From: Nocardiopsis metallicus
Lineage (GTDB): Bacteria; Actinomycetota; Actinomycetes; Streptosporangiales; Streptosporangiaceae
Assembly: GCF_014201115.1 (NCBI RefSeq)
Contig: NZ_JACHDO010000001.1
Span: 2,356,001-2,420,000 of the forward strand
Reading direction: 5' to 3'
Length of the DNA stretch: 64,000 nucleotides
The translations under genes and the position numbers were made by a program. Below the pieces are notes generated by a model that did no database searches, was not told the origin of the DNA, and saw only the letters and a list, made by a program, of their open reading frames with translations. Below are positions 7,207 through 14,987 of this stretch, piece by piece (position 1 is the stretch's first letter; every line of letters starts with the position of its first letter).

Positions 7207-9150
7207 GTGACCGTCTCTTCCCGCCTTCCACGGCCCTCGCCCCCCTGGGCCGTGCGCAACCCCGCCCTCGTGACCGCTGCCCTCGTCGTGTCCCTTCTCC
7301 TTCCCTCCGCGAACGCCAGCTCCGATTCCCGGCCAGCCGTGTCCGACCCTCCCGGTACCGGAGCACCCGCCGTCGGGGAGACCCTGCTGCCGACCGGCGA
7401 CACCGTTCGACGGCTACCGGAGTCAGGAGCCGTATCCGTGGACCCCGGTGAGGGGCGCGACGGCACCCGCTTCACTACCGTTCGCCTCGGTGACCGCTCC
7501 TACGTGCTGCCGTCGGACGTCCACGGTTCGGTCTCCGCGGCCGAGGGCGCCGCCGGGGCCTACGAGCTGACCGAGGGGGCGCCAGCCCCCCTGCCCTCGG
7601 CGGATCGGGGCTGCGGAGAGGGACGGGAGGCCTGCCACTCGCTCACCGTCCACCACACGGGGCCGGACGGTGAGACCACCGACGAGGCGGCCTCCATGGT
7701 CTTCGGGCTGGACGAGCAACTGGTGGAGTTCGGAGCGGATGCGGCTGAGGTCAGATTCGACCTCCCGGAGGGCCGCTACATGTTGGTCACCGACATCACC
7801 GATTTCGACGACCCCGATGCCGACTGGCACCGGCTGGTGCGCACCCTCCTCGTGCTCGACGGGGACACCGAACTGCGTATGGACGCCACCACGACCAGAC
7901 CCGTCGGGACCGTCCTGGGGGACCCCCGAGCAGAGGCGGTCTTGGTGGAGGTCGGGGTGGGGAACCGGACGGGTGCCGTCCCGGTGAGCGTCTCCCTCAG
8001 GGGTGACGACTTCTCCGGCCTGTACACGGCCGGGGTCGAACCGGATGAGGGTACTCAGGGAGGGACCGAGGGCCTCACCTCTTTCGTCGCCTCCACCTGG
8101 GCACACCCGAACACCGACGGCTCCTACCTCGGCTCACCGAGCACCTATCACCTTCTGGACACCATCGAGGGCTCCTTCCCCACCGGCTACGACAGGACGG
8201 TGGAACCGGAAGACCTGGCCTCCGTCACCGCCGAACACCTGTCGCAGACCCCGGGGAACGGAGCGACGAAGGCGATATTCGGCACGGCGCCCGGTGTGGA
8301 CCACACGGCGACTCTCTTCCTGCCGCACGCGCTCCCCTCCTCCACCACCCATCTGCTGGAGCCCGGAGACGCAGAGTGGAGCAGCGCGTTCGGAGAGAAC
8401 CGCGAGAACGAGGCCGGGCGGGTCGAGGACGTCACCGCGCTCGGTTCGGTGGCACGCTCCTACGAGGCGGGGCACCAGTACGAGGAACGGTGGAACGCCG
8501 CGGTGGTGGGGCCCATGTTCCTGTGGTCCGAGCACGCCGTACGGACCGGCAACGAGCTGTGGTTCGGCATGCCCATGTACTCCGACCAGGACATGCACCA
8601 AGGTGGTTCGCGGACCGACTCCGCCTCGATCCGGCTTTACCAGGACGGTGGACTCGTCGCGGAGTCGGAGACCGGGCACCTGAGCGCCGAACTGCTCCCC
8701 GGCACGAGTGAGCTGCGGTTGGAGAGCCGTACCTCGCGTCCGTCCGTGTCTGACTTGTCCACCCGGGTGGAGGCCGCTTGGACGGTCGCCTCCACCGAAC
8801 CGGGGGCGGAACCGCAACGCCTGCCCCTCTGGGTCGTTCGCTACCAGCCGGAGGTCGACGAGTGGAACTCGGCGCACGCCCGAGGTGTGCTCCGCCTCCC
8901 GCTCTCCGTCGACTCACAGCCCGGATCCGCGGCTGGCACCGTCGAGGAGCTGACCATCGAGTCATCGACCGACGACGGCCGCACCTGGGAGCCGGCCCGG
9001 GTCGTACCGCACGGGACCGGTGCGTACACCGCGATCATCCGGCTCCCCCGGCACGGGGCCGAGTACCTCTCCCTGCGAGCCGGGCTCACCGATTCCGACG
9101 GCAATTCCCTGGAGCAGACGATCGAGCGCGCCCTGCGGCTGGCCGGCTGA
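7207..9150 (+). CDS. Large secreted protein with S8-protease-like flanking domains but no catalytic domain
   Basis: 647 aa from GTG 7207 (GGAGAGG upstream). Residues 1-36 are a Sec signal peptide: basic start, hydrophobic 'ALVTAALVVSLLLPSANA', then mature protein. The first mature part ('GDTVRRLP', 'FTTVRLGDRSYVLPSDV', 'GAYELTEG') resembles the N-terminal segment of large secreted actinomycete subtilisin-like proteases. The C-terminal 'STDDGRTWEPARVV' and 'YLSLRAGLTDSDGNSLEQTI' resemble their C-terminal beta domain. No Asp-His-Ser subtilase motifs are present between them, so I do not call it a protease. Another 130-aa secreted protein follows after 41 bp. Function unknown. Confidence 0.7.
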   Translation: MTVSSRLPRPSPPWAVRNPALVTAALVVSLLLPSANASSDSRPAVSDPPGTGAPAVGETLLPTGDTVRRLPESGAVSVDPGEGRDGTRFTTVRLGDRSYVLPSDVHGSVSAAEGAAGAYELTEGAPAPLPSADRGCGEGREACHSLTVHHTGPDGETTDEAASMVFGLDEQLVEFGADAAEVRFDLPEGRYMLVTDITDFDDPDADWHRLVRTLLVLDGDTELRMDATTTRPVGTVLGDPRAEAVLVEVGVGNRTGAVPVSVSLRGDDFSGLYTAGVEPDEGTQGGTEGLTSFVASTWAHPNTDGSYLGSPSTYHLLDTIEGSFPTGYDRTVEPEDLASVTAEHLSQTPGNGATKAIFGTAPGVDHTATLFLPHALPSSTTHLLEPGDAEWSSAFGENRENEAGRVEDVTALGSVARSYEAGHQYEERWNAAVVGPMFLWSEHAVRTGNELWFGMPMYSDQDMHQGGSRTDSASIRLYQDGGLVAESETGHLSAELLPGTSELRLESRTSRPSVSDLSTRVEAAWTVASTEPGAEPQRLPLWVVRYQPEVDEWNSAHARGVLRLPLSVDSQPGSAAGTVEELTIESSTDDGRTWEPARVVPHGTGAYTAIIRLPRHGAEYLSLRAGLTDSDGNSLEQTIERALRLAG

Positions 9151-9191
9151 CTCCGCCCCGCACACCGAACCATACGACACCGGAGGTCCCC

Positions 9192-9584
9192 GTGAAACTC
9201 TCTCGTTCCATGACCCTGACGGTCTGCGCAGCAGTGGTGGCCGCTCCGTTCCTGTGGGCGGCACCCGCTTCGGCCAGTCCATCGCCGACCGCCGCCCTTC
9301 CCTCGTGCCTGTCCGTTCCGGACGACCCCGCGCTCTCGGCCGAGGGCACTCACGTGAGCACAACCGCGCGCAGCACCTGCGGGGCACCGACCGTTCTGTG
9401 GCTGGTGCGTGTGGCCACACCGACACAACCCCGCGTGGTGGAGGAGCGCTTCGTCTTCCCGGGTGCCGAGGCGTCGGTCAGGCTCGACTGCCGCAGGAGC
9501 GGCACCCATTCCTACGAGGCCGTGGTCTGGGACCCGAACATGATGTTCAACCGCGTGTCCGCAACGGTCACCCTCACGTGCTGA
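9192..9584 (+). CDS. Small secreted four-cysteine protein
   Basis: 130 aa from GTG 9192 (GGAGG ribosome site 5 bp upstream). A clear signal peptide ends near 'APASA', leaving about 103 residues rich in beta-prone stretches with four cysteines (in 'PSCLSV', 'STCGAP', 'LDCRRS' and a C-terminal 'LTC'). This allows two disulfides. Size, export, all-beta look and disulfides resemble, in general terms only, the apoproteins that carry nine-membered enediynes; I see no sequence match to neocarzinostatin-type apoproteins. It is probably co-transcribed with the preceding secreted protein and overlaps the end of the convergent SARP gene by 11 bp. Confidence 0.75.
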   Translation: MKLSRSMTLTVCAAVVAAPFLWAAPASASPSPTAALPSCLSVPDDPALSAEGTHVSTTARSTCGAPTVLWLVRVATPTQPRVVEERFVFPGAEASVRLDCRRSGTHSYEAVVWDPNMMFNRVSATVTLTC

Positions 9585-12500
9585 CCGACCCTGACCTCCG
9601 CTGATGCGCCGAGCGACCGGGGCAGGCGAGTGCGAACGCCTGCCCCGGTTCGAGACCGCGCCCCTCAGCGAAGACGACTTCGAAGGACGCGTCACCGAGT
9701 TCGCGCCGCAACACGCCCTCGACCCGTCGGACATCACCGTTCTCCGCGTCCGGCAGCGGAGCCCCGACGGACTCCCGTGTGGCGTGGGCGGCACCCAGCA
9801 ACCGGGCGGAGACGGTATGGCGACCCTTCGCAGCCATGGCGGACGCGATCCCCTCCAGGGAGAGTGCGAGAGCCCGGGGGTCCCCGACCCTGGCAGCCGC
9901 CGCGTACCCCTGTTCTTGGAGCCGGAGTCCGTCACCGACACGGCCCTGGACTTCGGCAACGAGTCCGAGTTCGACCAGGAGCAGCGAGTCCACCACGTCG
10001 GTGTCCACTTCGGAGCGGCGGTTCCACGCGAGCACCTCGTCCAGGTGCTCGCGAGCCTGTTCGTACTCCCCCTCCCGGCGCGCCCCGAGCCCCAGGCCGA
10101 TCCGAGCGAACAGTTCGCCCACCTTGTAACCGCAGTCGACCGCGAGTCGGACGGCCCGCTCATGGTGTTCCCGGGCTCCGGCGTAGTCCTTCTCCAACAG
10201 ATCGAGTCTGGCCAGGCCGGTGACGGCATCAGCCTCCTCGGGCCACATTCCGAGGTTGCGCGCTCGTCGGGCGCTGTCCCGGTGCAGCTCCCGAGCCCGG
10301 TCGTAGTCCCCGGCGGCCTCGGACAGAGAGGCGAGGACGAAGGAGGCATGACCGACGCCCCAATCGTCCCCGAGTTCGGAGAACAGCTGTCGGCCCTGCT
10401 CCCCACAGCCGCGCGCGGCTGCCAAGTCCCCCCGAGACAGCGCCTGGCCCGCCAGAACGCATGACGCGGCCGCCTCGGTCCAACGGTCCCCCGACTCCCG
10501 TGCCCCTACCAGCGCACGTTCGGCCAGGGGTTCCCCCGCTGTATCACCACCGGTGCTGAGCAGGGCGTGGGCGAGAAACCACAAGGTCCGGTACGAACAG
10601 GCCGGCTCCGCGACCAGCAGTCGCCCCACGATCTGCCCCACCCGGCCGTCCGTGTCCGCACCGGCCCCGTCCAACAGGGCCAGGCCGAGCCAGCAGCCGT
10701 CCACGTCGTCCCGCGGGGCCGGAGGCAGGGCCGCGGCCTGGTCCGAGAGCCGGTGAAGCAGGTCCCGCCCCTCGGCCATCCTGCCCCGAAGCATCCAGTA
10801 CCAGGTCAACGGCTCAGCCAGCTCCCAGGCCGCGCCCGCCTCCTTCATCCGCAGGGCGGATTCCAGAGCCACCCGGAAATTCGACGACTCCGCGTCCAGT
10901 CGGGCCAGGGCCTCCCGCTGACCGCTCCCTCGGAGCTGTGGCGCGGTACGGCGGACCAGCGAGGTCTGGTGCTCCCAATGGCGTCGGGACACCGGCTCCC
11001 GCTCGCCGGACTCATCCAGTCGTTCGGCGGCGTACGCGGAGATCGTCTCCAGGAGACCGAAACGCCTCGTCCCACGCACTCCCGCGCCGCCGTCAGGCCG
11101 CACGGAGGTGACCAGGGAACGGTCGACCAGCCGGGCCAGCGCACCGGCCACGGCTTCGGTCCGGACGCCGCCCCCGGAACACACGGCCTCGGCGGACGCC
11201 AGGTCACAGCCTCCGGAGAACACGGAGAGGCGTCGAAGCACCGCGCGTTCATCATCCCCAAGCAGGTCCCAGCTCCAGTCGATGACCGCACGCAGCGTAC
11301 GCCTGCGACGTCCGGACACGGCTCTTGCGCTGTCCAGCAGGTGGAACCGGCCGTCGAGGCGTTCGAGCACCTCGGCCACGCCCAGGGAGCACACGCGGGA
11401 CGCCGCCAATTCCAAAGCGAGGGGGAGCCCGTCCAGTCGTCGGCACAACGCCACGACATCAGCCGCGTTGCTCCAGTCGAGGGTGAACCCGTGGCAGGCC
11501 GCCGCGGCGCGTTCCACGAACAAGCGAACGGCGGGACTGCGCGCGGCCGAATCCGGGTCCGGTGCGGCCTCCGGGTCGGGCAGGTCCAGCGGGGGGACCT
11601 GGTAGCGGCGCTCCGGTGGCAGCGCCAGGGGCTCCCGGCTCGTCAACAGCACCCGCGCTTCGGGGACGTAGCCGAGCAACCCGCCCAGCAGCGCCGCGAG
11701 CGGTTCGACCACGTGTTCTCCGTTGTCCACAACCAGGAGGACGTCTCGTCCGGCGAGGGCCGCCACCACAGCCTCCTCGGCGGTCACGGGCCCGGTGCCC
11801 TTTCTGAGGTCCAGGGCCAGCGCCAACTTCGCAACGAGGGGCCCGGTGTCGGAGGGCTCCGCCGAGGTGGCGAGGTCGGCAAGTTCGACGTACACCACGT
11901 CGCGTCCGGCGTCGGCCTCCAGAGCGGCCACCTCCAGGGCGAGCCGCGTCTTTCCCACACCTCCGGGGCCGACCAGGGTGATGAGCCGGTGACCCACCAG
12001 GAGTCGTCTGAGGTCGTCCAGCAAACCGTCCCGTCCCACCAGGCGGGTGAGAGCGCGTGATAGGGCACGCGGGGTCCGGGACGGCTTCGGCCCGGGTGCG
12101 TGCGCTGGGAACAGGTCACCTCGCAGGATCGAACCCTGGAGGTCGCGCAACCGCTCCCCGGGTTCGAGACCGAACTCCTCAGCCAGCCGGGAACGGAGGC
12201 GAGCGTAGCTGTCCAGGGCTTCGCTCCGGCGGCCCGCGTGGTACAGCGCGGTCATCTGAGCGGCGCGCAGGCGTTCCCGCAGGGGGTACCGGACCACCAG
12301 TTCTTCGAGTTCACCGATGACCCGGGCGTGTTCTCCCGCCTCGACCAGGGCCTCCGCCCTGGCTTCCAGCGCTTCCACGCGCTCCTCGTCCAGCCTGCTG
12401 GCGGACGCGCGGATCACCGACTCGTCCTCGAAGTCAGCGTAGGCCGGTCCCCTCCACAGGTCCAGTGCACGGGTCAGGACCTTGGCACGGGCCGCGGGGG

Positions 12501-12852
12501 CGTCCTGCCCGCGCGCCTCGTTCACCAGGTCGAGGAAGCGCCAGGCGTCCACCCCCTCACGTCGCACCGCGAGGAGGTAGCCGGCGTCCCTGAGGGCGAC
12601 CAGCTCCCGGGCTCCGGTCTCGGCCTGTTCCAGGGCCCGCCTCAGTTGTGAGACCTTGGCGTGCAGGGCGGCACTCGGGTTCTCGGGCGGGCTGCCCTCC
12701 CAGATGTCCTCGATCAACCGTGAGGGAGAGACCGGACGCCCCTCCGCGAGGATCAGGGAGGCCAGCAGCGCCCGGACCTTGCGCCCCGGGACGGTGACCC
12801 GCTCGCCCGGTTCCGTCCACACGGCCACCGGGCCGAGAACTCCGAATCTCAT
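9574..12852 (-). CDS. SARP/AfsR-type transcriptional regulator with NB-ARC and TPR regions
   Basis: 1092 aa from ATG 12852 (MRFGVLGPVAV). Upstream codons in the open frame overlap a hairpin and look unrelated. Layout: OmpR-type winged helix (about 1-95, 'GRKVRALLASLIL', 'RLIEDIWEG'); bacterial transcriptional activation domain (about 100-245, 'FGLEPGERLRDLQ'); NB-ARC ATPase with Walker A 'GPGGVGKTRLAL' (294-305) and Walker B 'VLLVVDNGEHV'; C-terminal helical TPR-like repeats. SARPs bind direct heptamer repeats near -35 boxes and switch on antibiotic clusters. It lies just downstream of the main tailoring operon and is probably the cluster activator. No binding repeats could be assigned by eye. 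Confidence 0.9.
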   Translation of the reverse strand: MRFGVLGPVAVWTEPGERVTVPGRKVRALLASLILAEGRPVSPSRLIEDIWEGSPPENPSAALHAKVSQLRRALEQAETGARELVALRDAGYLLAVRREGVDAWRFLDLVNEARGQDAPAARAKVLTRALDLWRGPAYADFEDESVIRASASRLDEERVEALEARAEALVEAGEHARVIGELEELVVRYPLRERLRAAQMTALYHAGRRSEALDSYARLRSRLAEEFGLEPGERLRDLQGSILRGDLFPAHAPGPKPSRTPRALSRALTRLVGRDGLLDDLRRLLVGHRLITLVGPGGVGKTRLALEVAALEADAGRDVVYVELADLATSAEPSDTGPLVAKLALALDLRKGTGPVTAEEAVVAALAGRDVLLVVDNGEHVVEPLAALLGGLLGYVPEARVLLTSREPLALPPERRYQVPPLDLPDPEAAPDPDSAARSPAVRLFVERAAAACHGFTLDWSNAADVVALCRRLDGLPLALELAASRVCSLGVAEVLERLDGRFHLLDSARAVSGRRRRTLRAVIDWSWDLLGDDERAVLRRLSVFSGGCDLASAEAVCSGGGVRTEAVAGALARLVDRSLVTSVRPDGGAGVRGTRRFGLLETISAYAAERLDESGEREPVSRRHWEHQTSLVRRTAPQLRGSGQREALARLDAESSNFRVALESALRMKEAGAAWELAEPLTWYWMLRGRMAEGRDLLHRLSDQAAALPPAPRDDVDGCWLGLALLDGAGADTDGRVGQIVGRLLVAEPACSYRTLWFLAHALLSTGGDTAGEPLAERALVGARESGDRWTEAAASCVLAGQALSRGDLAAARGCGEQGRQLFSELGDDWGVGHASFVLASLSEAAGDYDRARELHRDSARRARNLGMWPEEADAVTGLARLDLLEKDYAGAREHHERAVRLAVDCGYKVGELFARIGLGLGARREGEYEQAREHLDEVLAWNRRSEVDTDVVDSLLLVELGLVAEVQGRVGDGLRLQEQGYAAAARVGDPRALALSLEGIASAMAAKGRHTVSARLLGAAHATRESVGAPLPDAENGDVRRVEGVLRRELGDASFEVVFAEGRGLEPGQAFALACPGRSAHQRRSGSVST
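9616..9649. terminator. Hairpin inside the 3' end of the SARP gene
   Basis: 13-bp perfect inverted repeat (9616-9628 with 9637-9649), 32 bp past the stop of the rightward secreted-protein gene. It lies within the last codons of the convergent SARP gene. It probably terminates the rightward transcript; terminating the leftward one here would clip the SARP message. Confidence 0.6.
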
Positions 12853-12971
12853 AGGCTTCCGAAGACACGTTGCTCGGCCAGGGAGCCGACACGTGTCCCT
12901 TCCCTCCGCACTCGGCGCCGACGCGTGCGGTCTCGCCGCAGCTTTCGCTGCCACGTTACTCCGGTAAGGGG

Positions 12972-13015
12972 TCGGCGACCAGCGTTCGCTCCGAGCCGCG
13001 AACGCTGGTCGCCGA
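12972..13015. terminator. Hairpin between the tailoring operon and the SARP gene
   Basis: Perfect 17-bp inverted repeat (12972-12988 with 12999-13015, 10-nt loop), 70 bp past the stop of the last tailoring gene. It most likely ends the long leftward operon so that the SARP gene has its own promoter in 12853-12971. Confidence 0.75.
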
Positions 13016-13084
13016 TGCGGAACGGGCCGCCCCGAGGGAACCGGATCGGCGTCGGGACCTGCCTGGGACCCGAGGCCGTGGTGA

Positions 13085-13909
13085 TCAGCCCTGACCTGTG
13101 GCGAACTGGCCCGGCTTGCGGCCCTCACCGGCGGGACCCCGGTAGGCCTGGGCGATGTCCAGCCAGTGGTCGGCGTCCGCGCCGATCGCGCTCACCTCAA
13201 GGTCGTCGCGGTGGCGGCGCCGCGTCACCAGGAGGCAGAAGTCGGCAGCCTCCCCCGTGATCCGCTGCTCGGCTTCGGCGGGGCCGAACTCCCATTTGCC
13301 GCCGGAGGGCGAGGTGAGCTCGTAGCGGAACTCGGTGTCCGGCGGGGTGATCCCACGGGACTGGTAACCGAACTCCCAGGTCAGAATGGCGAAGCCCACC
13401 ACGTTGCCGATCCGGTCGGTGCGTTCGGGGGTGACCCCCAGGGCGTCGGCGATGTCCTGGCCATGGGCGAGGACCTCCATCATGCCCGCGCAGGCGAGAA
13501 CCCCCGGAGGAATCGGGCGCACGAGCCAGGGCAGCGGTTGGTCGGCGGGAGCGGCGGCGAGCGCCTCGACCGCGAAGTCACGGTCGGCGCGCCAGCGGGC
13601 GAGCAGCTTCTCCGGGTCGTCCAGGGGGTAGGCCGCCAGGACCGCGTTGACGGCGCCGTCGAAGTCCTCGCTGGCCTTGGCCGTCATGGCGGCGAAGGCG
13701 TCGGCGTCCGAAGCGGCGGTTCCGGCCAGCCGGAAGACGAAGCACAGGTGGGCGACCTGGTGGGCCACGGTCCACCCGGGAGCCGGTGTCTGCCGGGCCC
13801 AATCGGCTGGCTCCAGGTCGGCCACCAGGGCGTCGATCTGCGCGGACTCGGCGGACAGGTGCTCGATGACGGTGGGCAGTTCCGTGATGACGTTGGGGAG
13901 GTTGTTCAC
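13085..13909 (-). CDS. DinB/maleylpyruvate-isomerase-like metal-binding protein (TIGR03084 type)
   Basis: 274 aa, GTG start whose first bases overlap the stop of the preceding gene (GTGA). The N-terminal DinB-like four-helix bundle carries the metal-binding histidines: 'GWTVAHQVAHLCF' gives two and 'MMEVLAHGQDIADALG' the third. The C-terminal half ('FRYELTSPSGGKWEFGP', 'LDIAQAYRGPAG') matches the TIGR03084 group, related to mycothiol-dependent isomerases. In enediyne clusters a protein of this size and position is found among the conserved 'E11-type' unknowns (from memory). The reaction is unknown. It is the last gene of the operon. Confidence 0.8.
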   Translation of the reverse strand: MNNLPNVITELPTVIEHLSAESAQIDALVADLEPADWARQTPAPGWTVAHQVAHLCFVFRLAGTAASDADAFAAMTAKASEDFDGAVNAVLAAYPLDDPEKLLARWRADRDFAVEALAAAPADQPLPWLVRPIPPGVLACAGMMEVLAHGQDIADALGVTPERTDRIGNVVGFAILTWEFGYQSRGITPPDTEFRYELTSPSGGKWEFGPAEAEQRITGEAADFCLLVTRRRHRDDLEVSAIGADADHWLDIAQAYRGPAGEGRKPGQFATGQG

Positions 13910-14949
13910 GGCTGGTTCCTCTCGTTCTCCGTTGGTTCCTGGAGGGGGTCGGTCAGGGAGCGCGGGTGCGCTCGCCCGTCGGTTCGGAGGGTGTGTCGGG
14001 CCGCTGTCATGGAAGCCCAGGTGACGACGCGGACGAGGGTCGCGTCATCGGTTCCGACCTCCCGGCAGGCAGCGACGGTGTCGTCACCCACCTGGTAGGA
14101 GGCCCTGGCGGTGAGCAGGGCGAGGCGGCCGACCGGGCGGTCAGCCGCGGGAAGGGCCCGCTCCGGTTCCTCGGTCCAGGAGCGGCTGACGCCGGCGGGA
14201 CCCGTACCGTGCTCTTCGAGGTGGCGTTGGAGCAGGTCCCGGACGGTATCGGGGACGGCGCGGGATCCGGCGGCGTCGATGGTCGCGGTCGCCGCGGTCA
14301 GGGCGCGCAGTGTCCGGGGGGCCGCCACGGCCCAGCCCAGGTCTTCCGGGACCGGGGCCCGCCGTGCCGTTTCGGGCAGCAGGTCGAGGGCCGTCCCCGG
14401 GGTCGCACGTGTGGCTCCCGAGGCGATGGCCGCTCCCGTGGCGCGACGCAGCGGCCCCCGCATCGCCGCGGGGGCGAAGGCGGGCAGGGGAGAATCGGGC
14501 AGGAAGACGTTGACCAGGCGGTTGATGTGCTCGAACGTCAGGGCGACGGCGTCGAGTTCGGCCCGTACCGTGCGGTCGCCGGTGGGCAGGGCCCGCGGGT
14601 CGCCCCCTCCCCCGCCCGGTTCGAGCGAGCCGAGCGTAGCGCCGTGCACCTCCACGCAGTAGGGGCAGGTGTTGCCCCGGGAGACGGCTGTGGCCACCGC
14701 CTCCCGGGTGGAACGCGAGGCTCGCCCGGCGACCAGCAGCGACTCGCGCAGCGCCACCCAGGTGGCCGCCGCGCACTCGGGGGCGGGTGTGAGCAGGGCG
14801 ACAGGCGGGGCCAGGACACCGAAATCCCGTTCCAACTGCCGGTAGAGGTCCGCGATGCCGCCGCGGGCCCTTCGCGGTGCAACGGGCCGCACGTGGCGTA
14901 CGTCCTTCAGGGATCTTCTGACCGCGGCTCTCAGAGCGGTCCGGAACAC
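13906..14949 (-). CDS. AhpD/carboxymuconolactone-decarboxylase-like protein
   Basis: 347 aa from GTG 14949, chosen for the GGAGG ribosome site 5-6 bases upstream. The open frame runs far further but there it is only a shadow of the GMC gene. The key feature is the AhpD signature 'GNTCPYCVEVHGATLG' (CxxCxxxH). AhpD-type proteins use that Cys pair for peroxide or thiol redox, and some CMD relatives are decarboxylases. Two related halves seem to be present: a second, Cys-less copy region near 'GRLALLTARASYQVGDDTVAA'. It sits between a GMC oxidoreductase and a DinB-like protein, overlapping the latter, so a shared redox or rearrangement step is plausible. Confidence 0.78.
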   Translation of the reverse strand: MFRTALRAAVRRSLKDVRHVRPVAPRRARGGIADLYRQLERDFGVLAPPVALLTPAPECAAATWVALRESLLVAGRASRSTREAVATAVSRGNTCPYCVEVHGATLGSLEPGGGGGDPRALPTGDRTVRAELDAVALTFEHINRLVNVFLPDSPLPAFAPAAMRGPLRRATGAAIASGATRATPGTALDLLPETARRAPVPEDLGWAVAAPRTLRALTAATATIDAAGSRAVPDTVRDLLQRHLEEHGTGPAGVSRSWTEEPERALPAADRPVGRLALLTARASYQVGDDTVAACREVGTDDATLVRVVTWASMTAARHTLRTDGRAHPRSLTDPLQEPTENERNQP

Positions 14950-14987
14950 GGGGCCCTCCCGGGGGTCGGTGACGGAGGCCGTGATCC

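Noticed and set aside
7207..9150. Active subtilisin-like protease
   Set aside because: No Asp, His or Ser subtilase motifs between the protease-like flanks.
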